This document shows positions 63,492 to 64,000 of a DNA stretch of 64,000 bases, in pieces (position 1 is the stretch's first letter; the number at the start of each line of letters is the position of its first letter). Source of the stretch: Actinomyces faecalis (GTDB lineage Bacteria; Actinomycetota; Actinomycetes; Actinomycetales; Actinomycetaceae); contig NZ_CP063418.1 in assembly GCF_013184985.2 (NCBI RefSeq), positions 558,001-622,000 of the forward strand, read 5' to 3'. Position numbers and translations under genes: made by a program. The notes under the pieces are model-generated. The model was not told the DNA's origin, made no database searches, and worked only from the letters and a program-made list of their open reading frames with translations.

Positions 63492-64000
63492 ATGGCACGT
63501 TTTGCCTTCCTCGTCATTGGAGACACGCAGTACCTCTTCGACGGTGAGCGTGAGCGCCCGGACCTCCTGGAACGCACCTTCTCCCAGGCACGTGAGATCG
63601 CCCGCTCCTGCCAGACCGGGCCGGTCGCGCACGTCATCCACGTGGGGGACGTCACCGAGCATGGGTGGGCGCAGGAGTGTGAGTCGGCCGCCACCGTCCT
63701 GGCGCAGGGATGCCGCAGCCTGGGCGCGGGGATGAGCGTGGTAGCCGGCAATCATGACATCGACCAGACCACAGACGACTCCCGCGGGACCACTCCCTTC
63801 CTCCGGGCCTTTGGTCCGCACGGTGACCTCGTTCAGGCGCTGTCGGAGGCGGGCCTGAGCCAGACGCCGGTGGTGACTGGGCCAGGCGGGTACTCCACCT
63901 GGAAGGTCCTGCCGGTGGGCGGGGACGAGGCCCTCCGGGTCGCGGTGCTCACCCTGGACTGGCGGCCGACTCAGCAGACCTACCGATGGGCCCAGGAGCT
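63492..64000 (+). CDS. Calcineurin-like metallophosphoesterase, 3' end beyond the window
   Basis: About 170 residues are visible. The dinuclear-metal motifs of the family appear in order: FLVIGDTQYLF (GD-x), VIHVGDVTEHG (GD-x-x-x) and VVAGNHDID (GNHD). No signal peptide, so the enzyme is expected to be cytoplasmic. ATG 63492 has GGAAGGAG nine bases upstream. It diverges from the HAD-GH20-GH125 operon. The substrate is unknown; the C-terminal metal-binding histidines lie off the window. Confidence 0.88.
   Translation, partial: MARFAFLVIGDTQYLFDGERERPDLLERTFSQAREIARSCQTGPVAHVIHVGDVTEHGWAQECESAATVLAQGCRSLGAGMSVVAGNHDIDQTTDDSRGTTPFLRAFGPHGDLVQALSEAGLSQTPVVTGPGGYSTWKVLPVGGDEALRVAVLTLDWRPTQQTYRWAQE

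Overview
The window is high-GC DNA from an actinobacterium, most likely an Actinomyces-type (Actinomycetaceae) organism. The reasons are: the argS-lysA-hom-thrB-rho-rpmE-prfA-prmC gene order, a fused 2-oxoglutarate dehydrogenase of the Kgd/OdhA type, a Rho with a long Arg/Asp-rich insertion, a SigH/RsrA-type thiol-stress pair, the tiny ribosomal protein bL37, and many apparently leaderless promoters. Species assignment is inference only.

Layout. (1) 1-15621 is a nitrate/nitrite reduction island. It holds narG (running off the left edge) behind narK, and scattered molybdenum-cofactor genes moaB, mobA, moaC, moeA, moaE, moaD and moaA. A DUF2249 protein follows, then an unusual 832-residue membrane protein translationally coupled to a three-cupredoxin copper nitrite reductase, and a four-cysteine winged-helix regulator. 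Together these predict nitrate import, reduction to nitrite and then to NO, with almost all of the cofactor supply encoded locally. (2) 15730-24610 is housekeeping: GNAT, rsgA, aroA, monomeric isocitrate dehydrogenase, DoxX, sigH-rsrA, bL37 and an atypical SGNH protein. (3) 24790-37066 has kgd, two coupled CNNM/CorC transporters behind a possible upstream small ORF, an M23 peptidase, a GDPD phosphodiesterase, a carboxylesterase, tRNA-Arg(CCG) and an NRAMP metal transporter with a palindromic operator candidate. (4) 37201-49283 is the argS-lysA-hom-thrB / rho-rpmE-prfA-prmC block. thrC is missing from it, and an Aer-like PAS protein sits on the opposite strand. (5) 49284-50015 is a decayed spot: a near-perfect long inverted repeat and two truncated genes meeting head to head. 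(6) 50016-52970 is the PcrA/UvrD helicase. (7) 52971-64000 is carbohydrate use. It contains a PfkB kinase plus a sugar ABC importer without its ATPase, divergent from a DeoR regulator and a GH4 glycosidase. It also contains a three-gene HAD-GH20-GH125 operon without export signals, and the start of a metallophosphoesterase.

No CRISPR array, complete insertion sequence or prophage was seen. The most unusual items are the NnrS-like/NirK membrane fusion paired with nirK and its possible Fe-S regulator, a SigH-type promoter placed to give two sigma isoforms, the inverted-repeat/gene-remnant scar at 49.3-49.9 kb, and the kinase plus GH4 plus ATPase-less importer system.
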